Shown here: piece after piece, positions 55,883 to 63,979 of the stretch
Layout of the letters: every line of letters begins with the position of its first letter
Position numbering within the stretch: position 1 is the first letter of the stretch
Source of the DNA: CAZJYI01 sp964550025
Lineage (GTDB): Bacteria > Verrucomicrobiota > Kiritimatiellia > UBA8416 > CAYOBW01
Assembly: GCA_964550025.1 (NCBI GenBank)
Contig: CAZJYI010000009.1
Location: forward strand, 62,001-126,000
Reading direction: 5' to 3'
DNA length: 64,000 nucleotides
Made by a program: the position numbers and the translations under genes
Notes under the pieces: generated by a model
Database searches by the model: none
The model's input: the letters and a program-made list of their open reading frames with translations, nothing else
Told to the model about the DNA's origin: nothing

Positions 55883-56520
55883 CGGATATCCGCGTCCTTG
55901 CTGCGTGCGTTCTGGTTGATGTTGTCCAGGGTCTTGATGGCGGCCTCGGCGGCGTAGTCGATCTCGGCCTCGGGACCGCACATGATCAGGCGGCCGGTGG
56001 CGCCGAAGGGGCGGATGGTGTTCAACTTGACGTTCGCCGTCTTGAGCGCTTCGTTGCAGGCGATGGTTAGGTAGGCGGCCGGTGACGTTTCCATGATGAG
56101 GAGGGACTCGCCCGCCACGATCATGTGCCCCTTGCCCAGGCCCGTGAACGAAATGGCGTGGTCCTGTTCGACCGAGCGGATTGTCTTGTTGGTGACCAGC
56201 TTCACCTCGGCCCGGTCACCCTCCTCGAGTCCGGCTGCCTCCAGGACGGCCTCGCCGGCCTGCCGGACCTCGCCCTGGTCGGCGTGGTGGATCTGCATCA
56301 GGCCGTAGATGCGCTCCGTGACCACCGAACCCAGTCGCACCTTCGTCCGCTTGAGGGCCAGGTCGATCATGGTGTGGATCTCCATGGCCGGCGCGATCTC
56401 GAGCATCAGCGCGGCGTCGTATTCGGCCGGGTCGTAGACCCGATTGTCCTTGGCGATAAACTGGGCGAGCTGGGGCTGAAGACTGTCGATGAAGGTGTAG
56501 GCTCTGAGCTCGAATGACAT
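55879..56520 (-). CDS. BMC-T double-stacking trimeric shell protein (BMC-T(D)-like)
   Basis: 213-residue tandem-BMC protein. It begins LRAYTFIDSLQPQLAQFIAKDNR, a hallmark of the BMC-T group that forms gated double-stacked trimers (for example BMC-T2/T3 of the Haliangium ochraceum model shell). Domain one about 1-100 (IAPAMEIHTMIDLALKRTKV, IYGLMQIHHADQGEV), domain two about 105-205 (GHMIVAGESLLIMETSPAAYLTIACNEALKTANV). It probably provides a large gated pore for bulkier substrates or cofactors. A GGAGGAGGGAG ribosome site precedes it. Oriented toward the rest of the locus, with its own upstream control region. Confidence 0.9.
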   Translation of the reverse strand: MSFELRAYTFIDSLQPQLAQFIAKDNRVYDPAEYDAALMLEIAPAMEIHTMIDLALKRTKVRLGSVVTERIYGLMQIHHADQGEVRQAGEAVLEAAGLEEGDRAEVKLVTNKTIRSVEQDHAISFTGLGKGHMIVAGESLLIMETSPAAYLTIACNEALKTANVKLNTIRPFGATGRLIMCGPEAEIDYAAEAAIKTLDNINQNARSKDADIR

Positions 56521-56699
56521 GGCTGGAATCTCCCTCCTCCGGATCGTGACTCCGAAAAGTGACGTGATTTTTCGTTATTCTTTCACTTGCCTTTGCAATG
56601 TATTTCGATACACTTAGCTAATCAAGTACTTTTTCGCTCAAAGTTCTGTAGCCCTTGGTGCGGTGGAGAGCGGGAGCGAAAACCAGAAAGGAGAGTGCG
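56521..56699. promoter_or_regulatory. Divergent control region of BMC-T(D) and propeller genes
   Basis: AT-richer spacer between two divergent genes. Contains TTTTTCGTTATTCTTTCA at 56568-56585, similar to the TTTCGTT/TTTCTTT repeats at the DeoR-family control region, and a further ATTTCGAT at 56612. Probable second operator of the same regulator; no clear -35/-10 pair could be fixed. Confidence 0.4.
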
Positions 56700-57824
56700 A
56701 TGAGGAGGGAGACAGGCGGTATGAAGTGGCAGAACGTGATGGTTGGACTGGCGCTGACAGCGTGCGTTGCCATGCTGGCCTCGTGCCAGAAGGAAGGGGA
56801 ATGCGAAAAGAAGGCCTCCTGCTGCGGCTGTGGCGGCGCGAAACTGCTGACGCCGACACTCGGATTCAAGCTGGCCGACCAGTACGACAGTCCGGATGGC
56901 ATGACCATCGGAAAAGACGGGTACGTCTACCTGTCGATGAACGCGGCCGGCGACGGATTCAAGTTCCCGCATCCCGCGAAGATCATGCGCATCTCCCCGG
57001 ACGACAAGTTGGAGGAGTTCGTTACCCTGCCCCCGCACCCTGAGACCAAGGTCGCCAGCCCGCTGGGCATCGTCTTCGGACCGGACGGCAACCTGTACGT
57101 TTCGGACAACCAGGCGTTTGCCGGGGGCAAGCAGGCGTCGCGCCTGCTGCAGGTCATCATCAAGGATGGAAAGCCGGAGTCAACAGGCGTGGTCGCCGAG
57201 GGCTTCAACATGGCCAATGGCATCACGACGCGTGGTGATTACATCTACATCAACGAAACCAACATCGATGCCGATGCGAAGCCGATGATCAGCGGTGTTT
57301 ACCGTTTCAAGGTTTCGGAGCTCGACCCGGCCAAGCCAATCAAGGTGACCGGCGTGGACCATTCCAACTTCTTCCTCAAGGTCGAAACGGACTACGCGAA
57401 CGACCTGATGAAGGTTGGCGCCAACGGCATCGATTTCGACTCCAAGGGCAACCTCTATGTCTGCAACTTCGGCGAAGCCTCCGTTCTGAAGGTCACGCTG
57501 AAAGCAGATGGGTCGGTCGACCAGGTCACTACGCTCTGCAAGGGGCAGGGCCTTGAGAGCACCGACGGGTGCCACATTGACCAGGACGACAACCTCTGGG
57601 TGGCCGACTTCATGGGCAACGCCGTCGCCAAGATCTGCACGGCGAGCGGTAAGGTCACCATTGTTGCCAAGAACGAGCCCGGCGACGGTGCAGACGGCGC
57701 GCTCGACGCCCCGTCGGAGTGCATCCGCCGCGGCAACAAGGTGTATGTCGCCAATATCGATATCACCTACGGCCCGAACACCGCCGACGAGCTCCAGACG
57801 ATCTCAGTGATCGACCTGAAGTAG
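56700..57824 (+). CDS. SMP-30/NHL-like beta-propeller lipoprotein
   Basis: Predicted lipoprotein of 374 residues (lipobox LASC, Cys near residue 30) with a six-bladed-propeller fold like gluconolactonase/SMP-30 and NHL proteins. A Cys-rich stretch (CEKKASCCGCGG) follows the anchor. Repeated propeller units are visible: DSPDGMTIGKDGYVYLS, SPLGIVFGPDGNLYVSDN, GANGIDFDSKGNLYVCN, STDGCHIDQDDNLWVADFMGNAVAKI. Glu, Asn and Asp at typical metal positions are present but lactonase activity is not proven. ATG 56700 is chosen because GGAG lies 6 bases before it. It is divergent from the BMC-T(D) gene, so it might act on the same sugar outside the cell (inference). Confidence 0.8.
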   Translation: MRRETGGMKWQNVMVGLALTACVAMLASCQKEGECEKKASCCGCGGAKLLTPTLGFKLADQYDSPDGMTIGKDGYVYLSMNAAGDGFKFPHPAKIMRISPDDKLEEFVTLPPHPETKVASPLGIVFGPDGNLYVSDNQAFAGGKQASRLLQVIIKDGKPESTGVVAEGFNMANGITTRGDYIYINETNIDADAKPMISGVYRFKVSELDPAKPIKVTGVDHSNFFLKVETDYANDLMKVGANGIDFDSKGNLYVCNFGEASVLKVTLKADGSVDQVTTLCKGQGLESTDGCHIDQDDNLWVADFMGNAVAKICTASGKVTIVAKNEPGDGADGALDAPSECIRRGNKVYVANIDITYGPNTADELQTISVIDLK

Positions 57825-57835
57825 TCACCTGAAAT

Positions 57836-57890
57836 GTAGCGCCGGCATTCTGCCGGTGTACGGTCCCGCCGGCATTCTTGCCGGCGGGTG
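57836..57890. repeat. GCCGGCATTCTTGCCGGC-type hairpin pair
   Basis: Two adjacent GC hairpins, CCGGCATTCTGCCGG (57842-57856) and GCCGGCATTCTTGCCGGC (57868-57885), of the same style as the pair at 12987-13029. Inserted at or near the 3' end of the decayed pseudopilin-like gene on the minus strand. Confidence 0.6.
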
Positions 57891-57899
57891 CGTGGTTGG

Positions 57900-58117
57900 C
57901 GGCGGCCTGGTCCATCTTCCCCTGCTGACTGGCGGACGCCGTGGATGGGAAGTTGCTCTGGCTCACGACTCCGTCAATCGCGTCCTCCATGAAGCGCAGG
58001 TTGCCCACGCAGTGTCTTCTCTGCGTCTCAGCGCTCATCGACATGCGCGCGTAGGCCGAACGCAACGAGTGCGGCCAGTCCGCACGCGAGGAGTGCGCCA
58101 ACCAGTCGTGTTGCCAT
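57900..58117 (-). pseudogene. Decayed paralogue of the pseudopilin-like gene at 59030-59449
   Basis: A start at 58117 reads a membrane segment (RLVGALLACGLAALVAFGLRAHV) and then a TGA; in the neighbouring frame the homology continues (HCVGNLRFMEDAIDGVVSQSNFPSTAS), matching CVGNLRMLEDAIDEVMSVSNFVSSAS of the intact copy. So there is a frameshift after the membrane segment, and the 3' part runs into a GCCGGC repeat, losing the C-terminal domain. Clear gene decay. Confidence 0.65.
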
Positions 58118-58191
58118 GCGATGCACTGCCGTCGGTATGGTTCTGTTGGGCTGACTGTGAGGGCTCCGTCTGCCTCCTCACTTTCCGGCTT

Positions 58192-58590
58192 CTACCACAG
58201 CGTCTTCACGTGGGGATAGTCGTGCAGTAGTCTGTCCTTGGTGACGATCGTCGCATCCTGTAGCCGTGCCGTTGCCACGATCATCTGGTCTGCCGGATCG
58301 GAATGGAAAGGCTGAGGCAGTGTTGTGGAGCGCAAGAAGACCTTGAAGTCCAGCGGGACTACACGCAGCCGGGGCGTGTCGAGCGCCGAGGCGACCCACT
58401 CTTCGAGGTCCGCGAGAAGCGTGATGCGGTTCTTCTCAACCAACTTGCAGACCTCCCACAACGAGATTCCGGAGAGGAGAAGCTCGTCTGGATCGGCCAG
58501 GCTCTCGAGCAGGCTCGCGCAGGTGGGGGAGAGACGCTCGGGAGACACGTTCATCCAGATCCAGGTGTGAGTGTCCAGGAGGTACTTCAT
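58192..58590 (-). CDS. PIN-domain toxin (VapC-like)
   Basis: PIN-domain ribonuclease, toxin of a type II toxin-antitoxin pair, 132 residues. Acidic active-site residues appear as D6 (LLDTHTWIW), Glu in SLWEVCKL, Asp in DPADQMIVATAR and Asp in TKDRLLHDYP. The ATG at 58590 overlaps the antitoxin stop by 4 bases (ATGA), the usual coupling that keeps antitoxin in excess. The DTHTWIW and DPADRMIVATA pattern fits the Phd/VapB-paired VapC group. Confidence 0.9.
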   Translation of the reverse strand: MKYLLDTHTWIWMNVSPERLSPTCASLLESLADPDELLLSGISLWEVCKLVEKNRITLLADLEEWVASALDTPRLRVVPLDFKVFLRSTTLPQPFHSDPADQMIVATARLQDATIVTKDRLLHDYPHVKTLW

Positions 58591-58820
58591 TGGCACGCGG
58601 CCCAATCCTCGTCGCCCAGCGGTGCGACAATGTCCCCCTCGATGACCATCGTGCCTCGCAGCTTCCCCAGTTCCACCGCGTCATCCTTCTTCCTTACCGG
58701 CTCTACATGCGCGAGCGGCTTCCCGTGGCGCGTGATCATCAGCTCCTCGCCTTTTGTGGCGACGTCATCCAACAGCTTCAGCGCGTGGTTCTTGAAGTAG
58801 GTGACCGTATGAGTTGTCAT
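58587..58820 (-). CDS. Phd/VapB-like antitoxin
   Basis: 77-residue antitoxin of the Phd/YefM type: N-terminal DNA-binding part with helix NHALKLLDDVATKGEELMITRHGKPLAHVEPV, and an acidic C-terminal tail (EGDIVAPLGDEDW) that would wrap the toxin. ATG 58820 is preferred; a start 20 codons earlier would cross the -10 box of the promoter. Overlaps the toxin start by 4 bases. Confidence 0.9.
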   Translation of the reverse strand: MTTHTVTYFKNHALKLLDDVATKGEELMITRHGKPLAHVEPVRKKDDAVELGKLRGTMVIEGDIVAPLGDEDWAACQ

Positions 58821-58838
58821 GGGCGCTCCCCTGAAATG

Positions 58839-58880
58839 GCCATTCATTGCGATAATAGCCATTCTGAGTGGCCATGTCAA
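58839..58880 (-). promoter_or_regulatory. Near-consensus promoter and operator of the toxin-antitoxin pair
   Basis: On the minus strand: TTGACA (58875-58880), 17-base spacer, TATTAT (58852-58857). Two GCCATTC repeats (58839-58845 and 58858-58864) bracket the -10, 19 bases apart, and are candidate sites for autorepression by the toxin-antitoxin complex. Confidence 0.7.
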
Positions 58881-59029
58881 TGCCGGCGTTTGCCCTGTTT
58901 CTTGGAGCCGGGATGCAATCCAGGCCTACGGTTGGGAGGGCAGGTGTCCCATCGTGGGACAGGTTTTGTCGCCCCGCAGCGCAGTGGCGCGGCGACTAAC
59001 CCGTCACGGGAGGACGCTCTTCTGCACGC

Positions 59030-59449
59030 TCATCGCCCCGTCGAGATCGTCTCGCCGCGATACACGATCGACAGGCAGTTCGAGTCGGACCGGCGGATTG
59101 CCTGTTCCCAGTTGGCCTCGATATTGGCTGGCCCGCCGTTTACCGTCGCGCCTGACGGCCAGTTCATAGCGGCGGCGCTGCCGCACTTGAGCATTTCGCC
59201 GACCATGGCCGGGGTGACGGATGCGCTGGAAACGAAGTTGCTCACACTCATGACTTCGTCGATAGCGTCTTCAAGCATGCGCAGGTTGCCGACGCAGAGC
59301 TTCTTGTACGTTTCGACGCGGCTCCTGAGCATCGCGTGCACACAGAACGCGATCAGGCCGAAGGCGATCAACACAGCCAGCCCGTAACCGAGAGACATGC
59401 CGACGACCCGGAGTGCGATGGGAAACCGTTCTGTGCTGTCTGCAGACAT
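59030..59449 (-). CDS. Pseudopilin-like membrane-anchored protein
   Basis: 139-residue protein with one N-terminal membrane helix (LGYGLAVLIAFGLIAFCVHAML) and a small soluble domain reading KLCVGNLRMLEDAIDEV ... KCGSAAAMNWPSGATVNGG. The C-x-x-NLR-x-[IL]-[ED]-x-A helix followed by a Cys and a P-x-GG-T turn matches the compact C-terminal domain common on pseudopilin-like proteins of PVC bacteria, but a classical prepilin cleavage motif is not evident here. ATG 59449 chosen; ribosome site weak. A decayed copy lies at 57900-58117. Function in a type II secretion- or pilus-like system is a guess. Confidence 0.6.
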   Translation of the reverse strand: MSADSTERFPIALRVVGMSLGYGLAVLIAFGLIAFCVHAMLRSRVETYKKLCVGNLRMLEDAIDEVMSVSNFVSSASVTPAMVGEMLKCGSAAAMNWPSGATVNGGPANIEANWEQAIRRSDSNCLSIVYRGETISTGR

Positions 59450-59556
59450 CTGCCGTACCCAGCGAGTGATGCTAGCACCGGACCCTCCGAGGTGCAAGGT
59501 GTGCCCTTGGGATTGGGGGCACCCGCCAGCATGGGCCGTGGTCCCGTTCGAGCGTA

Positions 59557-59577
59557 GGTCCCAGTTGCACTGGGACC
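59557..59577. repeat. Palindrome of the GGTCCCA family
   Basis: GGTCCCAGT-TGC-ACTGGGACC, preceded by GTA. Same family as 45764 and 45865. Confidence 0.75.
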
Positions 59578-59660
59578 ATCGAGGGTGGGAGGATGCACTT
59601 TGTGGAGACATCCCGTCCCATGGTAGGGTCTGTCTCGAAATCGGCACCACCGTGCTGATG

Positions 59661-59681
59661 GGTCCCAGTACAACTGGGACC
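59661..59681. repeat. Palindrome of the GGTCCCA family
   Basis: GGTCCCAGT-ACA-ACTGGGACC followed by TACGGGG. Identical core to the copy at 59708. Confidence 0.75.
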
Positions 59682-59707
59682 TACGGGGATTGGCACGGCG
59701 CTGCTGT

Positions 59708-59728
59708 GGTCCCAGTACAACTGGGACC
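59708..59728. repeat. Palindrome of the GGTCCCA family
   Basis: GGTCCCAGT-ACA-ACTGGGACC followed by TACGGGG, 47 bases after an identical copy. Lies 14 bases past the stop of the secreted protein gene at 59742. Confidence 0.75.
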
Positions 59729-59741
59729 TACGGGGAGCCGA

Positions 59742-60692
59742 TCACTCGTTCTCAACCCGTACCCGGTAGAACCACGGTCCCTCATGGGGCGGAGTGGGGG
59801 GCTGGTAGGTGTTTTCCGGCGGCGTCGAACCCGCGGCGCCGACGGGGGTGAAGCCGGCGAGCGGGCTGTCTGAGCGGAGGATGGCGTAGGTGCGGTTGGA
59901 CACGGATTGCCAGGTAATCGTGACGGGCTTTGCGTGCGGTGGTAGACCGTTTCTGGCAATCTGCACTTCGAAGACGGACAGGTGGTTTGTCGGGTCTGTT
60001 CCGGCGCGGTATTCCGCGTAGTTGTTCATGCCGTCGCCGTCGCTGTCGACCCATGCGTCTCGCCAGTCGCCGGCGTCGAGGCCGTGCCCGACTTCCCAGC
60101 TATTGGGGACGCCGTCCTTGTCTTCGTCGCCTTCCCATACGATTCCGGACAGCGTGACGTCGGCAATCTGGTAGTCCTGGGCTGCCGTTTCGCTGTGCCG
60201 GCTGATTGTGATGCCTATCCAGTCCACGTCACGGACGTCGTTCTCGAACTGCCCGGAATTGCTGTTGGGGCCCATAATCCAGCCGGAATCGAAGCCGATC
60301 GGGACGGTGTAGCTCCGCTCGCCGCCGGCGGGCGGGGCCGGAAGCGCGCGGTACCAGACGCTACTGTCTGCCGCGGCGCGGAAGGAGGCCTTGACTTCGC
60401 TGGGGCGAGTAGCTCCCGCGCGGCACGTGAAAGCAATGTGGGTTGGCGTCACCGTGGCCGGAAGGGCGCGGCGAATCGTGTCGGCGACGTAGGTGGGCGC
60501 TCCCGGCTGCTTCGGGAACCGCAGGTTCAGCCGGCCGCCGGGATTGGTCAGTGCGGTCTTCGACGGGGTGTTCGTCCAGGCGCCCGTTCCCGGCTGTGAC
60601 CACTGCTCCACATGCTGCCATTCACCCTCTCCCGAAGCCGTGCGCAGGGCGATGAGGCAGGCCGCGGCTGCTATGGTGCGGATGGTGTCCAT
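59742..60692 (-). CDS. Secreted protein with thrombospondin type-3-like calcium loops
   Basis: 316-residue exported protein starting at ATG 60692 inside the end of the upstream gene (22-base overlap, so co-translated). A signal peptide (TIRTIAAAACLIALRTASG) is followed by a beta-rich domain (about 20-190) and then two calcium-loop motifs of thrombospondin type-3/dockerin style: DEDKDGVPNSWEVGHGLD and DSDGDGMNNYAEYRAGTDPT. The last 80 residues are another beta domain with TYAILRSDSPLAGF, as in many secreted proteins of this lineage. No catalytic motif was found. Probably surface or extracellular structural function. Confidence 0.72.
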   Translation of the reverse strand: MDTIRTIAAAACLIALRTASGEGEWQHVEQWSQPGTGAWTNTPSKTALTNPGGRLNLRFPKQPGAPTYVADTIRRALPATVTPTHIAFTCRAGATRPSEVKASFRAAADSSVWYRALPAPPAGGERSYTVPIGFDSGWIMGPNSNSGQFENDVRDVDWIGITISRHSETAAQDYQIADVTLSGIVWEGDEDKDGVPNSWEVGHGLDAGDWRDAWVDSDGDGMNNYAEYRAGTDPTNHLSVFEVQIARNGLPPHAKPVTITWQSVSNRTYAILRSDSPLAGFTPVGAAGSTPPENTYQPPTPPHEGPWFYRVRVENE

Positions 60693-63346
60693 ATGAAGTT
60701 CGTCGCGCTCCAGTTTGTCGTGTGGTAGTAGTAATAGCCCCTGCCGGGCTCGAGCGAGAAGTCGGCCAAACCGCCGCCCCCTGTCCCATTGCCCCACCAG
60801 CGCCGGTCGAGGTCCTCGCCGCCCGCGGCGTGGTTGTCGAGGAGCTGGTAGAAGCGGAAGCCGTTTCCGTGCTGCATCCAGATCTCATCGCCGTGGTTCG
60901 TGTTGTCCGGGTGGTAGGGAATGCCCCCGGTTCCGATGTCGGCGAACCCGAGCTGGTTACCCGCGCCACCGCTGTCATGCGTTCGTGCAATTGGCAGCGG
61001 CCACCCGAACAGGTTCCATCGACCGTTGTCTGTCGTGAATGACTGGCTCGTGACCTCCGCGCCGGAGAACGTTCGTCCGGCGAAAACGGTGTTGGCTCTC
61101 GGGGCGCTGGAACTGCTGCGCTCGACCCACATCGCCCTGCCGGGCGATACCTCGAGGTCCATCGTGACGCCGTTGGTCCACCACTGGACGTCGCCCTGGG
61201 CATTGGTTGTCAGCAGGCAATTGATCCACGCTTTCGTGTCGTCCCAGAGGCGAACCACGTCGCCCGTGGTGAATCCGGCGTACAGACCCCGCGCGAGCTG
61301 TTCTCCGAGCTGCGAGTTGAAGTTGTTCGAGCTGGCGTTGGCGAAGTTCACGGGTACGCAGATCAGGTAGCGGTTGGTGGGGAGGCGATCCTGCACGAAG
61401 ACCGCCCATTCCTCGGTGTTGGTGTAGCTCTCGCCGCCCAGCGTGACGCCCATGTTGTAGAAGCGGCTCGCGTACAGGTCCACGGCACTCGTGTCGGTCC
61501 AGATGTGTGTGGCCGAGCCGTCGTTCGTGACCGTGGTCCGAAGCGATTTCGCGAGCGACGCATCGTTATTGGCTGCGAAAACGCGGTATTTGCGGCGGTC
61601 GCTGTCTCCAACGGTCTGGAAACTGGATGAACTGATGTGATCCCCCGCTTGCCAGGTGACCTCGATGTCTGACGACGTGGGATCGGCGAGGTCGACCGTG
61701 AGCACGGTCATGTACGATGTGAGGTCGTCCGGGTCTGTTCCGGCCAGGTATTCCCGGTGATTCGAGACGCCGTCGCCATCCTTGTCGGCGGTCTTGTCGC
61801 TGCCCGTTCCGCCCAGGTAGTCCTCTTCCCAGCGGTCGGATAGGCCGTTGCCGTCGCGGTCGATGTGCAGCGGCATGTCGGATGCGATGCCGAGCGTATC
61901 GACGTACATGCGGCGCGTCACGTTGTCGACGGAGGCCGCGGTTGTCGTGAAGTTGGTGGTGCTGTCGGCCCAATCGCTGCCGCCCGCGTTGGAGGCGAAG
62001 CATCGGTAGTAGTAGACCTGTCCCGGAGAGAGGTCGGTCAGGGTGGTTTCGAACACGCCCCACGACTGTGTGCCCATGTCGACCTCGTGGCTCCAGTTCG
62101 AGCTGTTCTCACCGCCGTCGGACGGGCCCCAGTAGACAGTGACTTCCGGATAGGGGTAGCCGCTGGTCACGTGGCCCCGTATCGTAGCCGTCGTTGCCGA
62201 GATGCCGGTGATTCCACCGCAGTTGCTGATCGTCGGCGCATCGGCGGAAGGGACCGGAATTCCCGTCAAGCGAACGTCGTCGATGTAGTAGAAGTCGTTG
62301 CTGCTGGGCGCCGTGCCGAAGTCGAAGAACTCAAAGCGCAGTGCCACCTGCGTTTCGCTTGCGGGTAGTTCGAAAGTATAGGGGTTGGCGGATGCGGTGA
62401 GCGGGCTGGTGAGCGTTTCGCCAAACGCCACGTCCCCGTTGTCATACCCGTATACGAGAGTGACCCCTCCCGTCCCGTTCCAGTCCGATCCTCCATCATA
62501 CGAGAGTGACAACAGGAAGTTGTCATTCGTGTCGACGTCCTGGGCCGCATAGGCCACGGACAGTGCGACGTCCGTCATGCCGACCAGGCTCACGTTGTCA
62601 AAGGTGAGCACGGGCAGCGAGCCACCCCCGTCCGTGCCCGAGAACTCCCGGGACCACGCTCCCGCGTAGGAACGCGAATTCGTGGTCACCACGGAGCCTC
62701 CGCCCGTCGTGGTCGACCCCCAGTTCTCGAACGCGCTGCCGTCGAAGCTCTGGTATCGAATGGCACGCGTGCCGTCGTCTACGGACACCATCCCGTTCAG
62801 CGTTACGTCGTCCACATGCCACGTGCCGCTGTTTGTGGCCGCCCGGATTCCGTACACGCGGAGATGCACGGTGCCGATCAAGTCGAGGGGGCGCACATCG
62901 TCGGCCGTGTGCGTGTGCCACACGTCCGCGGATGTACTGTCGCCCTCGCCGAGGTCCGCGAAAGTGGTTCCGTTCGTGCTGTAGCGCACCACCCAGTTCG
63001 TCGGGCCCTTGTCGGACCGTTTCTCCGCGAAAGACAAGCTCGTCACCTCGCCGACGAATCCGGTCGGGATGGTGATCGTGAAGCCGAAGTAGTCATCCGG
63101 GGTGCCGTTCGTGGGCCACTTGGTACTCCCCCAGGCCGTTCCGGCATCCGGGTAGCCCTGGTAGAACCCCGTTGTCCCGTCGCCGTCGTAGCCCATGTCG
63201 GACGCCGAGATGTTGCCGTGTACCGTCACGGGCTCGAGGCTGGATCCCTCGAAATCGTACTTCACGAGAACATCGGCTTGCGCGGCCGCGGCGAGACACA
63301 GTGCGACCGCGGCGACAACCGATGCTTCATTCCGTCCCGTTCTCAT
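60671..63346 (-). CDS. Large secreted protein with jelly-roll, FN3 and calcium-repeat domains
   Basis: 891-residue exported protein with a signal peptide (SVVAAVALCLAAAAQA). Two related beta-jelly-roll units come first (about 25-185 with KYDFEGSSLEPVT, and about 195-365 with RYQSFDGSAFENWG), both ending in a DDV-x-L-x-G strand. A fibronectin-III-like domain (about 370-465: ATTATIRGHVTSGYPYPEVTVYWG ... YYYRCFASNAGGSDW) follows, then a thrombospondin type-3-like loop (RDGNGLSDRWEEDYLG, DKDGDGVSNHREYLAGTDPDD), and a C-terminal region of about 350 residues. Second gene of a three-gene secreted set; no enzyme motif seen. Confidence 0.75.
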   Translation of the reverse strand: MRTGRNEASVVAAVALCLAAAAQADVLVKYDFEGSSLEPVTVHGNISASDMGYDGDGTTGFYQGYPDAGTAWGSTKWPTNGTPDDYFGFTITIPTGFVGEVTSLSFAEKRSDKGPTNWVVRYSTNGTTFADLGEGDSTSADVWHTHTADDVRPLDLIGTVHLRVYGIRAATNSGTWHVDDVTLNGMVSVDDGTRAIRYQSFDGSAFENWGSTTTGGGSVVTTNSRSYAGAWSREFSGTDGGGSLPVLTFDNVSLVGMTDVALSVAYAAQDVDTNDNFLLSLSYDGGSDWNGTGGVTLVYGYDNGDVAFGETLTSPLTASANPYTFELPASETQVALRFEFFDFGTAPSSNDFYYIDDVRLTGIPVPSADAPTISNCGGITGISATTATIRGHVTSGYPYPEVTVYWGPSDGGENSSNWSHEVDMGTQSWGVFETTLTDLSPGQVYYYRCFASNAGGSDWADSTTNFTTTAASVDNVTRRMYVDTLGIASDMPLHIDRDGNGLSDRWEEDYLGGTGSDKTADKDGDGVSNHREYLAGTDPDDLTSYMTVLTVDLADPTSSDIEVTWQAGDHISSSSFQTVGDSDRRKYRVFAANNDASLAKSLRTTVTNDGSATHIWTDTSAVDLYASRFYNMGVTLGGESYTNTEEWAVFVQDRLPTNRYLICVPVNFANASSNNFNSQLGEQLARGLYAGFTTGDVVRLWDDTKAWINCLLTTNAQGDVQWWTNGVTMDLEVSPGRAMWVERSSSSAPRANTVFAGRTFSGAEVTSQSFTTDNGRWNLFGWPLPIARTHDSGGAGNQLGFADIGTGGIPYHPDNTNHGDEIWMQHGNGFRFYQLLDNHAAGGEDLDRRWWGNGTGGGGLADFSLEPGRGYYYYHTTNWSATNFIWTPSAP

Positions 63347-63358
63347 TCTCGCCCTGCC

Positions 63359-63979
63359 TCAGTTCTTGATCCTGAATCGGTGGAAATACGTATTCGTTGC
63401 GGTGGTCTGGAACTTCAGGTTCGTTGCCACCGGGGTCGCCAGTTTGCTGGGCGTATCGTCCACGGCATAGAGGGACCAGTTGGACGCGCCATAGTCCAGG
63501 TTGACGGTGAAACGGTACCAGGTGTTGGACGGGATCGTTGTGCCCGTCGTGACCCACGTGTCGTTGCTGATCGCGCGGATGCCGCCGTCGGCCGCCACGT
63601 AGAAAGCCGCCACGGCATTGGAGCTGACGACCGGAGGCGTGCTGTTGGTCGGATGAGGGACACGCGCGTAGAAATCGATCCACACGTTGGTGGCATCCGC
63701 ATCCCCGAAATCGCGCCATACCGTCGCGTTGGTGGAAACCACTGTCGCCTTGCTGCCGTCATACGCAATCGAGGTCTGCACCTGCGCGTCGTTCTGTCGA
63801 TCCGCCTGCCACTGGTTCTGGTCGTGGAGCACGCCTTCCGAACGACTGTCGAAATCCTCCACGAAAGGCAGATCGGCCGCCCCTGTTCGGTGTGACAGGC
63901 CCGACACCATGGCCACGATCGCCGCGGCGCCGATCGCCCGGACCCAGGTCGCGCCTCGATGTTTCTGCGTTACTTTCAT
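63359..63979 (-). CDS. Secreted concanavalin-like protein
   Basis: 206-residue exported protein with an N-terminal signal (IGAAAIVAMVSGLSHRTGAA). The mature part, beginning FVEDFDSRSEGVLHDQNQWQA, has the strand pattern of LamG/concanavalin-type jelly rolls (VWIDFYARVPHP, WYRFTVNLDYGASNWSLYAVDD). Similar openings (E-D-F/ D-F-E) occur in the next gene. It is the first gene of the secreted set visible before the window end, 12 bases from the 891-residue protein; more genes may precede it outside the window. Confidence 0.72.
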   Translation of the reverse strand: MKVTQKHRGATWVRAIGAAAIVAMVSGLSHRTGAADLPFVEDFDSRSEGVLHDQNQWQADRQNDAQVQTSIAYDGSKATVVSTNATVWRDFGDADATNVWIDFYARVPHPTNSTPPVVSSNAVAAFYVAADGGIRAISNDTWVTTGTTIPSNTWYRFTVNLDYGASNWSLYAVDDTPSKLATPVATNLKFQTTATNTYFHRFRIKN

